Below the pieces are notes generated by a model, which worked only from the letters and a program-made list of their open reading frames with translations, was not told the DNA's origin and did not search any database. DNA of 20,013 bases. It comes from an uncultured Lachnospiraceae bacterium. Its GTDB lineage: Bacteria > Bacillota > Clostridia > Lachnospirales > Lachnospiraceae. The first letter of the stretch is position 1. Every line of letters begins with the position of its first letter. The position numbers and the translations under genes were made by a program. The DNA is taken from assembly GCA_910588775.1 (NCBI GenBank), contig CAJURH010000036.1, positions 1 through 20,013 on the forward strand, read 5' to 3'. Shown piece after piece: positions 1 to 7,710 of this stretch.

Positions 1-38
1 TAATTCATGCTTTGGTTTAATCTGTGGACCCATTCCAT
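1..38 (-). CDS. AraC-family transcriptional regulator, N-terminal 13 codons only (cut by window edge)
   Basis: Only the start is visible. An ATG at 38 reads MEWVHRLNQSMNY and stays open to the window end. It is preceded by a perfect AAGGAGG (complement of 45-51) six bases upstream, which fixes the start. The peptide closely resembles the N-terminus of AraC-type regulators of Firmicutes (MEW-x-RLN-x-A-x-xYIEE...), which usually carry two helix-turn-helix motifs and often a C-terminal GyrI-like effector domain. The AraC assignment rests on these 13 residues and on recall of the family, so it is provisional. Upstream (minus strand, about 85-100) lies an AT-rich TATAAT-containing stretch that could supply a -10 box, but no matching -35 box was seen. 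Confidence 0.55.
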   Translation of the reverse strand, partial: MEWVHRLNQSMN

Positions 39-52
39 GAGATACCTCCTTA

Positions 53-407
53 TCCGCACATATTGTGTTTTATGGACATTCATATGCCTTTATTATTATA
101 AGGGTTATTCTTAAATTATTCCTCTCTATCCTTGCACAAAAAAGAGAGGCCGCTATTCAATCATTGCACCTGTATGGAAAGCGCCCACGCATAATCAAGC
201 GACCCACTCAATGCCATTTTTTCTCTGTCTAACTCCCACACAAATTCAAATTTGTCGCTTTGTGAATCAGTTCCGCGTTTTTGCTTCAAGCCCTTTAATA
301 ACCGTTACTTGTAAATCTTTTTGCATCAATCAAATTTTCCTGCATGCATCATCAAATCTGTTCCATTCTGCCAGGCCAACCTTTTCGTAGATTCATTTGT
401 TTTCCAT
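53..407. other. Intergenic stretch without a supportable gene
   Basis: About 350 bases separate the AraC-type start from the GyrI-domain fragment. No frame with a start, ribosome binding site and reasonable length is present. On the minus strand a short open frame (304 to 161) ends in SLDYAWALSIQVQ, and a one-base shift could join it to an ATG-led peptide beginning MQKDLQVTVIKGL. This looks like a decayed gene end, but I recognise no family. A six-base inverted repeat (CCTCTC at 121-126, GAGAGG at 144-149) flanks an A-run. It is too weak to call a terminator. Confidence 0.4.
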
Positions 408-911
408 TTAATTCTTGGATATTATCTTTTTAACAGGATAATAGACTTCAGTTATATTATCTTTTTCATCTACAATCTGTGAAGGATCTGTCACACAGAC
501 TTCAAATAGAGCGTTTGTGCATCGGTATCCCTCTTTTTTGGCCCATTCTATTTGTTTTGCATAAACCGAAAAAAGTTCAGAGCTCCTCGTACAACTGTTT
601 TTAAGCACAATCCAGGGCAAAAATCCTTTGTGCCTGTGACATGTTCTTGCACAGGGATAGCAAACTCTGTATCTAAGCCAGAAGGAGAATATTCTGCACT
701 GTGGAAAAGCGCCATTGGTTCACCACTCATTGTCAGCTTATCGACTGCAATCCTTTTGAATAACTTCTCATAACACTTGATATATTCGGTAGGATAATCT
801 TCTGCCTGTACCATTCTCTAATAGACAAGAGATACATTTTAGGTACATCTACAAGCTGAACATCTATTTCATCCATATATGACAGAATGGATTTGCCCCG
901 TTCAATAGCCG
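408..911 (-). pseudogene. Frameshifted GyrI-like effector-binding domain remnant
   Basis: Two overlapping minus-strand frames make one domain. The first (about 814-590) reads through KLFKRIAVDKL, HSAEYSPSGLDTEFAIPV and CLKTVVRG. The second (about 590-411) continues with SVYAKQIEWAKKEGY, ALFEVCVTDPSQ and ends ITEVYYPVKK. The order and motifs (E-x-x-IPV, a Gly after the central strand, W-x-x-x-x-GY, E-x-Y-x-PV) match the GyrI-like small-molecule-binding domain found alone or at the C-terminus of AraC and MerR regulators. A further one-base shift near 803-805 joins upstream residues (VQLVDVPKMYLLSIRE) to the domain. With at least two shifts and no valid start it is called a pseudogene; sequencing error is possible but would have to occur repeatedly. 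A GyrI domain is consistent with drug or metabolite sensing, and its closeness to the AraC-type start may mean both derive from one resistance-sensing cassette. Confidence 0.6.
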
Positions 912-1066
912 ATATGTCATTTATTCTTCCTAGCCATTCTAATAAGCCTATTTGGCTGTTCTTCTTCGTCTGGTAATCCCAAATCTGGGATTAGATGCCC
1001 ATTTTTTCGTGATATGCGCCACTTAACTGTTCAAATAATGTCTTTGCCGTTTTGAAATTCCTCCAT
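912..1066 (-). pseudogene. TnpV-like transposon protein remnant with internal deletion
   Basis: Corrected for one-base shifts in A-runs (about 1008 and 953), the minus strand reads KTLFEQLSGAYHEKNGHL, then IPDLGLPDEEEQPIG, then directly LLEWLGRINDI. The first two blocks match the N-terminus of TnpV, a small protein of Tn4451-type and related clostridial mobile elements (xTLFEQLGG-x-YHEENG-x-LIPDL-x-LPEEEEQPIG). The third block matches the TnpV C-terminal motif (LEWVGRMNNI). The roughly 65 residues normally between them are missing, so this is an internally deleted scar, not an active gene. The ATG at 1066 is followed by a stop after 11 codons in its own frame. The family assignment is from remembered conserved motifs, not a search. 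Confidence 0.55.
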
Positions 1067-1112
1067 ATGATTTGAATTTGCCTACAATTCAATCATTCTG
1101 GCTGATTGAAAG

Positions 1113-1162
1113 GCAAAAAAAGCCTCCCCGATGTATCCACACACGATACAACGGAAGGCTTT
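1113..1162 (-). terminator. Strong intrinsic terminator behind the diguanylate cyclase gene
   Basis: On the minus strand a long stem (arms 1145-1161 and 1120-1137, e.g. GATACA pairing with TGTATC, and AAGCCT with AGGCTT) encloses a loop of about seven bases. It is followed by a run of seven T (complement of 1114-1120). It starts 12 bases after the stop codon at 1174 and is a textbook rho-independent terminator. It separates the chromosomal backbone from the degraded accessory patch. Confidence 0.9.
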
Positions 1163-1173
1163 CACATATTTTC

Positions 1174-2544
1174 TCATTCATCTGCATAAAAAGCATAACC
1201 GCAGCGGCCAGCTTCTTTTACCCTATACAACGCCTTGTCCGCTTTCTTATAAAGTTCGTCGTCAAATCCCCGATCCGAAAAAGCGATGCCAATGCTCAGA
1301 GAAAATTTGGGCAGGCCGTTTTCTCCTTTTAGAAGGATATGGTTCATCTCTTCCGCCTTTCTCGCAATGCTCTCCCTGGAATCTTCATTGACCTCTGTCA
1401 TAATAACGGCAAATTCATCTCCGCCAATCCGAGCCGGAAAATCTGATGCGCGAAAAGTATCCTCCAGAAGCTCGGCAACCCGTTTCAACGCCCGATCCCC
1501 CATCTCATGGCCATATGTGTCATTGATAGACTTAAACACATCCACGTCAATCAGCAATAGGCAAATCGGAGTCAGCTTCATTTTCAATCTACTACGAAGC
1601 TGGTCGAAAGCGCCCCGGTTTAAAATTCCGGTGAGAGCATCCTTTTCCGCTTTTTCCCGCAGCATATTTTCATTGGCAGCGTTTATCTCATAGATATCGT
1701 TATAAGTAAGCGCCAGGTACTTAAACTCATAAGCGCCCGTTATTTCCAATTCCTTATTATCCTTAATGCAGTTAATATAAATCTGTAGCGGCTTCACAAT
1801 CAGAGTGGTGATAAAAAAGAAAATAATTACGTTCATAACGAACAAAACGCTGATTTCAATGCGTTGAATATTCAACTGCTTTTTCAAACCCGCTTTGCTT
1901 CTCTCCTGATCCAATTTGGTTTCACTCAGCACAGCCGTCAGGGAGCTGGAGATATTCTCCAGAATCTCTTCCTTACAATCTCTGTACCCATCTCCGAAAA
2001 CCAATTCCTGAGCTTTCTTGATTTTCCCATCTGCATCCAATGCCTGATCCGCTTCTGATAATTTGACATCCCGGACTTCTTCCGGAAGACTCTCTGCATC
2101 GTAGTTCTTGGCCTCTGAGACCAGTTTCATGGAATATATTTCGCTTTCCATCAAATCATTGGAGCGATCCAGCGCCGCCCGAAGATACGCGTGGATTTCA
2201 CCCTTTAGCTGAAATTCATCCAGCTCTTCTAAGGCCAGTTCTCTCTTTCTATCAACATTGGCCTCCTGAAAATACCCATTCATATATTCCGGATCCGCCG
2301 TTACCGCATAAAGACGAACCTGTTCCGTAAGAATATTGGAACCCTCTGCTATATTGGCTGTAATCTCTTCACAGCTAACGTATTTTTCTGTCGTACGGAT
2401 CAGGTCATCGTACTGTCGGGAAATCCGAAACATCCCGTATAAAATAAACATATACAAAACGCACGCCGCCAGAATCATCAGGTAGTTAGCCGTACGTATC
2501 TTCGTCCCCTTCAGTTTGCTCCTGTTTTCTCCAACAATCTCCAT
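1174..2544 (-). CDS. Membrane-anchored diguanylate cyclase (GGDEF domain)
   Basis: A 456-residue protein that should make cyclic di-GMP from two GTP. A first membrane helix (about 21-39) and a second (about 231-250) frame an extracytoplasmic helical sensor region of about 190 residues, similar in layout to chemoreceptor ligand-binding domains. A short linker leads to a C-terminal GGDEF domain (about 295-456) with KDALTGILNR (301-310), the intact signature GGDEF (374-378) and an RxxD inhibitory site (RASD, 365-368) five residues upstream, so product inhibition is expected. The catalytic signature is complete, so activity is likely; the sensed signal is unknown. AAGGAGA (complement of 2552-2558) lies seven bases before the ATG. 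No phosphodiesterase (EAL or HD-GYP) is fused or adjacent. The gene has its own putative promoter just after hppA and ends in a strong terminator. Confidence 0.93.
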   Translation of the reverse strand: MEIVGENRSKLKGTKIRTANYLMILAACVLYMFILYGMFRISRQYDDLIRTTEKYVSCEEITANIAEGSNILTEQVRLYAVTADPEYMNGYFQEANVDRKRELALEELDEFQLKGEIHAYLRAALDRSNDLMESEIYSMKLVSEAKNYDAESLPEEVRDVKLSEADQALDADGKIKKAQELVFGDGYRDCKEEILENISSSLTAVLSETKLDQERSKAGLKKQLNIQRIEISVLFVMNVIIFFFITTLIVKPLQIYINCIKDNKELEITGAYEFKYLALTYNDIYEINAANENMLREKAEKDALTGILNRGAFDQLRSRLKMKLTPICLLLIDVDVFKSINDTYGHEMGDRALKRVAELLEDTFRASDFPARIGGDEFAVIMTEVNEDSRESIARKAEEMNHILLKGENGLPKFSLSIGIAFSDRGFDDELYKKADKALYRVKEAGRCGYAFYADE

Positions 2545-2577
2545 CTCTTCTTCTCCTTACAGTAAACTGACATATCC

Positions 2578-2608
2578 GCTGACGCAGACATGACCATGAA
2601 TGAAAGCC
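2578..2608 (-). repeat. Dispersed leader element, copy A (upstream of the GGDEF gene)
   Basis: This 31-base stretch matches 13410-13440 at 28 of 31 positions, including the unbroken core CCATGAATGAAAGCC. It sits 34-64 bases upstream of the diguanylate cyclase start, between the putative promoter and the ribosome binding site. A small hairpin (CATGCC / GGCATG, 2659-2680) lies on its promoter-proximal side, as a GC-rich hairpin does in copy B. Confidence 0.6.
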
Positions 2609-2701
2609 TGTCCTTCCGTACCTCTATCGCTGCTTGCGAGAATAAAGCCAGCAAACCCCCATGCCACAGCTAGGGCATGAAGGTTCGTCCAATTATGAAA
2701 C

Positions 2702-2729
2702 TATGTAATTAACTTCTGACATAAGTCAA
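2702..2729 (-). promoter_or_regulatory. Putative sigma-A promoter for the GGDEF gene
   Basis: On the minus strand TTGACT (complement of 2724-2729) and TACATA (complement of 2702-2707) are spaced by 16 bases, immediately after the hppA stop. It would give a leader of about 150 nt containing repeat copy A. The -10 box is a moderate match. Confidence 0.45.
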
Positions 2730-2731
2730 CA

Positions 2732-4864
2732 TTAGAAAATATGATAATTTAAAATCACGCTGGCAAATACGATTGCCACCATGGAAAGCAGCTTAATCAG
2801 AATGTTGATGGATGGACCGGAAGTATCCTTAAATGGATCACCCACCGTATCTCCAACTACGGCAGCTTTATGTGCGTCACTGCCCTTTCCGCCATGAGCG
2901 CCCGTTTCAATGTATTTCTTTGCGTTGTCCCATGCGCCGCCGGAGTTCGCCATCATAACGGCCAGAATGAAGCCGCTGACTGTAGCGCCGCCCAGCATAC
3001 CGCAGATTCCATTCACTCCCAGAATCAATCCTACAACCAGAGGAGAAACCACGGTGAGAACAGCCGGAAGAACCATCTCTTTCTGGGCAGACTTTGTACA
3101 GATATCCACGCAAGAAGCGTAATCCGGTTCTGCTTTTCCTTCCATCAGCCCTTTGATTTCCTTAAACTGCCGACGCACTTCCACCACAATACTCTGCGCC
3201 GCGTTTCCAACAGCCTCCATGGTCAGAGACGCAAATAAGAATGGAAGCATGCCGCCTACGAACAAACCGATCAGTACAGGTGGGTTGATAATGCTCAAAT
3301 CAAATACGAAATCCGGATCAATAACCTGAATCTCAGCTACATAAGATGCAATCAAAGCCAACGCTGTCAGAGCAGCGGAACCAATGGCAAACCCTTTACC
3401 AGTAGCCGCCGTTGTATTTCCCAGGGAATCCAGCGCGTCTGTTCTCTTACGCACAGCTTCGCCCAGACCACACATCTCGGCGATACCGCCTGCGTTGTCG
3501 GCCACCGGACCATAAGCGTCTGTAGCCAGCGTAATACCCAGTGTGGAAAGCATACCCACTGCAGACAGACCCACGCCGTAAAGCCCCTGGTTGAAGCTGG
3601 GATCTCCGATGCCGCCAGCTCCGCCGGATACACGATAGCTGACCAATACGGAAACGCCCACAATAACTACAGGCAGAACCGTGGAAAGCATACCCAGGGA
3701 CAATCCGCCGATAATAATCGTAGCCGGTCCTGTCAGAGACGTGGAAGCTAGTTTCTGGGTAGGCTTATATGTATCGGAAGTATAATATTCCGTGGTGATG
3801 CCAATCAGAATACCTGCCAAAAGTCCAGACAGAACAGCGAAAAAGAACCCAATATTCTCTTTTCCCAGTCCATAATAAATCAGCGGATAAGCAGCCACTG
3901 CAATGATTGCGCCACTAATCCAGGTGCCTCTTCTAAGCGCTGACAGAAGAGATTTCTGAGTTGCGTCTTCTTTTGTCTTGATAAAGAATGTGCCGACAAT
4001 GGAAGCCAGGATTCCGATGGCAGCCATAGCCATGGGAATGGTCACGCCTTTTAAGCCGAATCCCGCAGCCACCGCCAGCGCAGATGTGGAAATAATCGAT
4101 CCCACATAAGATTCATACAGGTCCGCGCCCATACCAGCCACGTCGCCTACGTTATCGCCTACATTATCCGCAATAACGGCAGGGTTTCTGGGGTCGTCCT
4201 CTGGAATGCCGATTTCCACCTTACCAACCAGGTCCGCGCCCACGTCCGCAGCTTTGGTAAAGATACCGCCGCCCACACGGGCAAAGAGAGCCATAGCGGA
4301 AGCGCCCATGCCAAAGGTAAGCATAGCGGATGTAATGGCCTGAATCTGGGCTTCCTCAAAAGTCTTCCCGGCCGCAACCGTCAGATGCGCCGGGTCCGCA
4401 TACCAGTATTTCAGGAAAAAGAACCACACGGAAATATGCAGCAGACCAAGGCCCACAACAACAAAGCCCATAACGGCTCCGGATGAAAAGGCTACTTTCA
4501 AACCGGAATTCAGGCTCTTGCTGGCTGACTGCGCAGTCCTGGCATTGGCCGCTGTGGCAATCTTCATGCCGATAAATCCCGATAACCCGGAAAAGAATCC
4601 TCCAGTTACAAAGGCAAAGGGCGCAAACATAGTCAGAAAGCCACCCAAGCCTAAGCCCAACAAAACGACAAACAAAATGACGAAAAATACGACAACGCCT
4701 GTGTACTGCCGTTTCAGATAGGCATTCGCACCTGCGCGGACGGAAGCGGAGATCTTCTTCATTTGATCATTGCCTTCGTCCTCCTTCAGAACCTTGCGCG
4801 CCAGATAAAGAGCAAACAATAATGCAACGCAAGATCCGATCGGCGCTAGAATTGACAAATCCAT
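2732..4864 (-). CDS. hppA: Membrane-bound, K+-dependent pyrophosphatase (Na+ and/or H+ pump)
   Basis: A 710-residue polytopic membrane protein that couples pyrophosphate hydrolysis to export of Na+ and/or H+. The start at 4864 (MDLSIL) is preferred because GGGAGGT lies a proper distance upstream; an in-frame ATG two codons earlier (4870) is only two bases from GGAGG. Pyrophosphate and Mg2+ binding motifs are intact: DVGADLVGKVE (about 208-218), DNVGDNVGD (233-241) and, near the C-terminus, GDTVGDPFKDTSGP (671-684). GNTTAATGKG has Ala486 and Gly489 at the positions that mark the K+-dependent class; K+-independent enzymes have Lys at the first. Glu251 in GADLYES is at the position typical of Na+-pumping types. 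The length is usual for the family. Ion specificity (Na+ versus dual Na+/H+) cannot be settled by eye. The gene stands alone with its own promoter. Confidence 0.96.
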   Translation of the reverse strand: MDLSILAPIGSCVALLFALYLARKVLKEDEGNDQMKKISASVRAGANAYLKRQYTGVVVFFVILFVVLLGLGLGGFLTMFAPFAFVTGGFFSGLSGFIGMKIATAANARTAQSASKSLNSGLKVAFSSGAVMGFVVVGLGLLHISVWFFFLKYWYADPAHLTVAAGKTFEEAQIQAITSAMLTFGMGASAMALFARVGGGIFTKAADVGADLVGKVEIGIPEDDPRNPAVIADNVGDNVGDVAGMGADLYESYVGSIISTSALAVAAGFGLKGVTIPMAMAAIGILASIVGTFFIKTKEDATQKSLLSALRRGTWISGAIIAVAAYPLIYYGLGKENIGFFFAVLSGLLAGILIGITTEYYTSDTYKPTQKLASTSLTGPATIIIGGLSLGMLSTVLPVVIVGVSVLVSYRVSGGAGGIGDPSFNQGLYGVGLSAVGMLSTLGITLATDAYGPVADNAGGIAEMCGLGEAVRKRTDALDSLGNTTAATGKGFAIGSAALTALALIASYVAEIQVIDPDFVFDLSIINPPVLIGLFVGGMLPFLFASLTMEAVGNAAQSIVVEVRRQFKEIKGLMEGKAEPDYASCVDICTKSAQKEMVLPAVLTVVSPLVVGLILGVNGICGMLGGATVSGFILAVMMANSGGAWDNAKKYIETGAHGGKGSDAHKAAVVGDTVGDPFKDTSGPSINILIKLLSMVAIVFASVILNYHIF

Positions 4865-4898
4865 ATTCATTACCTCCCTCGCAAAATATGATACATTA

Positions 4899-4927
4899 AG
4901 AATAGCAATTTTCACCTGATAATTCAA
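4899..4927 (-). promoter_or_regulatory. Putative sigma-A promoter for hppA
   Basis: TTGAAT (complement of 4922-4927) and TATTCT (complement of 4899-4904) are separated by exactly 17 bases. The predicted transcript would start about 28 bases before the hppA start. It lies in the 118-base gap after the YyaL-type gene, which shows no clear terminator. Confidence 0.5.
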
Positions 4928-4982
4928 GAGAATTTTTACAATCCTAAGAGATATTTTTCCATACGAGGGATAAATCTTACGT

Positions 4983-7046
4983 TTACGGCAGGATTTCCTT
5001 CAGATTTTCCGTTGGCTTTTGACAGCTTCCACCCTCACACAGATAGAATCTATCCGCCTGCCCCATGGGATAATCCGCCGTAAACGGAGCCACCCGCGCC
5101 AGCAGACTGGCGTTTTCTGGCGTTTTAACCAGAACCGTAAAGCCATTGTCCGACGCGCAGGCTAGCCGCTTTTGCAAATCCTCGCCGCAGCCGGACGGAA
5201 GCGCGCACACCAGCTCCTTAGAGGGATAGACCGCCTCCATCATGGCCAGCAGCGAAAAGCTATATCCAACCGGATACTCTTTCACCTGCCTCATGAGAAA
5301 GCAAATCTGGCGGTCCCGCAGATCCATCCATTTCGGCTCCGCCGTTAACGCGGCCAGGCGGCCCAACACATAGGCAGCCATGGAATTGCCAGAAGGCATG
5401 GCTCCATCCCACACATCCTTGGGCCTATGAATCAACTGTTCTCCATCGGAGGCGTACAGATAAAATCCACCCGCCCCATCATCCCAGAAATATTCCGTCA
5501 TATGATCCGCCGCACAGACAGCCTCCTTTAGATAAGCCGGGTCAAACTCCGTCTGATACATTTGCAACAGCGCAAAAATATAAAAGGCGTAATCATCCAA
5601 ATGCCCGTGCCCGGCCGCCTCCCCATCCCGGTAGCGCACCCATAGACGACCATTTTCATCCATCAGGCGCGTTTTAATAAAATCAAGATTTCTCTTTGCA
5701 CTGGTAAGACACTGGCTCAATGGGCCCTCTTCCTTTTGCAGGCGAAAACAGGCCCTGGCCCCTTTGGCGCAGGCAGCCGCCATCAGGCTGTTCCAGGAAG
5801 TCAGCGCTTTATCGTCTTTATGCAGCTGGTATCTGTCCCGGCGGTATTCATAGAGCGCATCGCAGTCCTTGGCCGTCTCTCCATCGGGAATCCAAGGCGT
5901 TCTCTCTTGCAGCAGATTGGGAATTCCCATGCCTTCAAAGTTTCCCGCCTCTGTGATTCCATAGCGGCGGCAGAAATCTTTTCCCCGCTGTGCGCCTAAC
6001 ACCTGCTCCGTTTCCTTGGGGCTTAGTCCATAATACTTGCCCTCCACGCCCTCGCTATCCGCGTCCTGACCGCAGAAAAACTGTCCTTCCTCCCCGGTCA
6101 GCTCCCGGAATATATAGGTGAAAATCCTCTCCGCCGTCCAGAGACACCATTTTGCCTGGGTCTGCTCCCAGCATTCCAGATAGGCATAGGCCAAAAGCGC
6201 GTTGTCATAGAGCATTTTCTCAAAATGGGGAATCAGCCACTTACGGTCTGTGGAATACCGTGAAAAACCGCCGCCAATATGATCGAACATACCGCCCCGC
6301 ATCATGCAAAACAGCGTCTGCGCCGCCACATACTCCACCGTCTTGTCCTGCTGCCTCCTGCCGTAGCGCAACAGAAACAACAGATTATGCGCCGCAGGAA
6401 ACTTGGGCGCCTGTCCAAATCCACCGTATTCCTCATCAAAAGACTGAAGAAAACCTGTGGCCGCTTGGCGAAACAATTCCGAATCCGGCCACAAATTCTC
6501 TGCAAAAGCGTCCCTCTGGTCCCTGTTACTGTCTGCGAAATACTTGCAGATGGAAGCTCCCGCCTGGCACAGTTTCTCCCGGTCCTTTTGCCATGCGGCC
6601 GCAATCTGCCCCAACACCTGCAAAAGCCCCGTCATTTTCCCCCGGCTCTCCCGCGGCAGATACGTAGCTGCGAAAAACGGTTGCTGCTTCGGGGTCATCA
6701 GAATGGTCAGCGGCCATCCCCCCGAATGGTTTACGGCCTGGCAGACGGCCATGTAAACCGAGTCAACGTCCGGCCGTTCCTCCCGGTCCACCTTGATGCT
6801 CACAAAGCTTTCATTCAAAAGCTTGGCCACCTTTTCATTCTCAAATGACTCCTTCTCCATCACATGGCACCAGTGACAAGTGGAATAGCCGATGCTGAGA
6901 AAGACGGGCTTGTCCTCCTTTTGGGCCTTTTCAAAAGCCTCTCGTCCCCAAGGCCACCAGTCCACTGGATTGTGAGCGTGGGACAGAAGATACGGCGATT
7001 TTTCATTTATCAGGTGATTGGTATAAGGATATTTTTCAGCTTCCAT
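4983..7046 (-). CDS. YyaL/SPATA20-type protein: thioredoxin-like DUF255 domain plus (alpha/alpha)6 barrel
   Basis: A 687-residue cytosolic protein. The N-terminal thioredoxin-like domain has the family hallmarks NEKSPYLLSHAHNPVDWWPW (14-33), STCHWCHVM with a CxxC pair at Cys57/Cys60, KVDREERPD, and GGWPLTI. The remainder resembles a six-hairpin glycosidase-like barrel (GGGFSRYSTD, HFEKMLYDNA, FFCGQDADSEG, KALTSWNSLM). This architecture is that of Bacillus YyaL and eukaryotic SPATA20. The family is widespread but its biochemical role is not established: a redox role is suggested by CxxC and a sugar-related role by the barrel. Length is normal and all family blocks are present. GGAGGG lies six bases before the ATG. 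It follows the YczE-type gene by 22 bases, so it is probably the last gene of the alpha-galactosidase unit. Confidence 0.92.
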   Translation of the reverse strand: MEAEKYPYTNHLINEKSPYLLSHAHNPVDWWPWGREAFEKAQKEDKPVFLSIGYSTCHWCHVMEKESFENEKVAKLLNESFVSIKVDREERPDVDSVYMAVCQAVNHSGGWPLTILMTPKQQPFFAATYLPRESRGKMTGLLQVLGQIAAAWQKDREKLCQAGASICKYFADSNRDQRDAFAENLWPDSELFRQAATGFLQSFDEEYGGFGQAPKFPAAHNLLFLLRYGRRQQDKTVEYVAAQTLFCMMRGGMFDHIGGGFSRYSTDRKWLIPHFEKMLYDNALLAYAYLECWEQTQAKWCLWTAERIFTYIFRELTGEEGQFFCGQDADSEGVEGKYYGLSPKETEQVLGAQRGKDFCRRYGITEAGNFEGMGIPNLLQERTPWIPDGETAKDCDALYEYRRDRYQLHKDDKALTSWNSLMAAACAKGARACFRLQKEEGPLSQCLTSAKRNLDFIKTRLMDENGRLWVRYRDGEAAGHGHLDDYAFYIFALLQMYQTEFDPAYLKEAVCAADHMTEYFWDDGAGGFYLYASDGEQLIHRPKDVWDGAMPSGNSMAAYVLGRLAALTAEPKWMDLRDRQICFLMRQVKEYPVGYSFSLLAMMEAVYPSKELVCALPSGCGEDLQKRLACASDNGFTVLVKTPENASLLARVAPFTADYPMGQADRFYLCEGGSCQKPTENLKEILP

Positions 7047-7068
7047 TGTAAACCCTCCATGTATTCAT

Positions 7069-7710
7069 TTACAGCCACGCTTCCATCCGGCCTCGGAAAA
7101 ACTGAATCAGCGGCCCATTGCAGCACGCGTTGATGATGGTTCCCAAACCGGCGATTTCCCATATATTATTATGGGCCATCAGACAAAATGCCACGCCCAT
7201 CGCAACCACCGTCAAATCCGACGCCACCCTGGCCAGCCGAAAGGAAATCTTCTCTTTGGCGTATTTCGTGATAATAAAAGCCAGGCTGTCGTAAGGCGCA
7301 ATGCCCATTTCCGCCACCATATAACAGGCGCAGCCCAGGGAGGCGAACAGCATGCCCGCCAGCAAAAAACAAATCCGCAGCGGCATGGTCACTATAAGTC
7401 CCATCTGTTCCAGGAAAAGCCAACACAGAAAATCCGCCGTATACCCTACGAAAACCATATTTACCACTGTTCCCAGACCAATGCAGTTTCGCACTGTAAA
7501 CCACACAACCACCAAAAGAACCGCATTGGCTATTAACTGCCAGTTTCCGAAAGACACTCCCAGAAAACCGCTAATCCCCAGATTCATGCAGGAAAAAGGG
7601 TCCACGCCGAACCCGCTCATGCGGTACGACGCCACGCACATTCCTATGAGAAGTATGCCCCCCAGCATCATCGCTATGCGTCTTGCGCTGTATTTCTTCC
7701 CATGATTCAA
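7069..7710 (-). CDS. YczE/YitT-type integral membrane protein
   Basis: A 213-residue hydrophobic protein with about five or six membrane segments (roughly 12-31, 56-73, 77-100, 105-131, 160-178, 183-205). Motifs such as SGFGVDPFSCMNLGIS, IGLGTVVNMVFVG and GIAPYDSLAF match the YczE-like family (COG2364), predicted membrane proteins of unknown function sometimes found near transporters. The chosen start is TTG at 7710: it overlaps the TGA of the alpha-galactosidase gene (TTGA), and GGAGG (complement of 7721-7725) stands 10 bases upstream, so translation is probably coupled. The ATG four bases further on is out of frame. Whether it transports anything related to galactosides is not known. The position between a glycosidase and a YyaL-type gene is the only functional hint. 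Confidence 0.85.
   Translation of the reverse strand: MNHGKKYSARRIAMMLGGILLIGMCVASYRMSGFGVDPFSCMNLGISGFLGVSFGNWQLIANAVLLVVVWFTVRNCIGLGTVVNMVFVGYTADFLCWLFLEQMGLIVTMPLRICFLLAGMLFASLGCACYMVAEMGIAPYDSLAFIITKYAKEKISFRLARVASDLTVVAMGVAFCLMAHNNIWEIAGLGTIINACCNGPLIQFFRGRMEAWL

Noticed and set aside
121..149. Inverted repeat CCTCTC/GAGAGG with an A-run inside
   Set aside because: The stem is six base pairs with a 17-base loop and no T-run follows the stem, so it is not convincing as terminator or operator.
161..304. Short minus-strand open frame ending SLDYAWALSIQVQ
   Set aside because: It has no start codon or ribosome binding site and no recognised family. Joining it to an upstream ATG needs a frameshift.
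2659..2680. Small hairpin CATGCC/GGCATG after hppA, as a possible terminator
   Set aside because: On the minus strand it is followed by GGGGGTTTGC instead of a T-run, and it lies downstream of the putative GGDEF promoter, so I do not call it a terminator.
6152..6848. Long plus-strand open frames opposite the YyaL-type gene
   Set aside because: They are antisense shadows rich in Pro, Arg and Ser, without domain features. The minus strand encodes a complete conserved protein.
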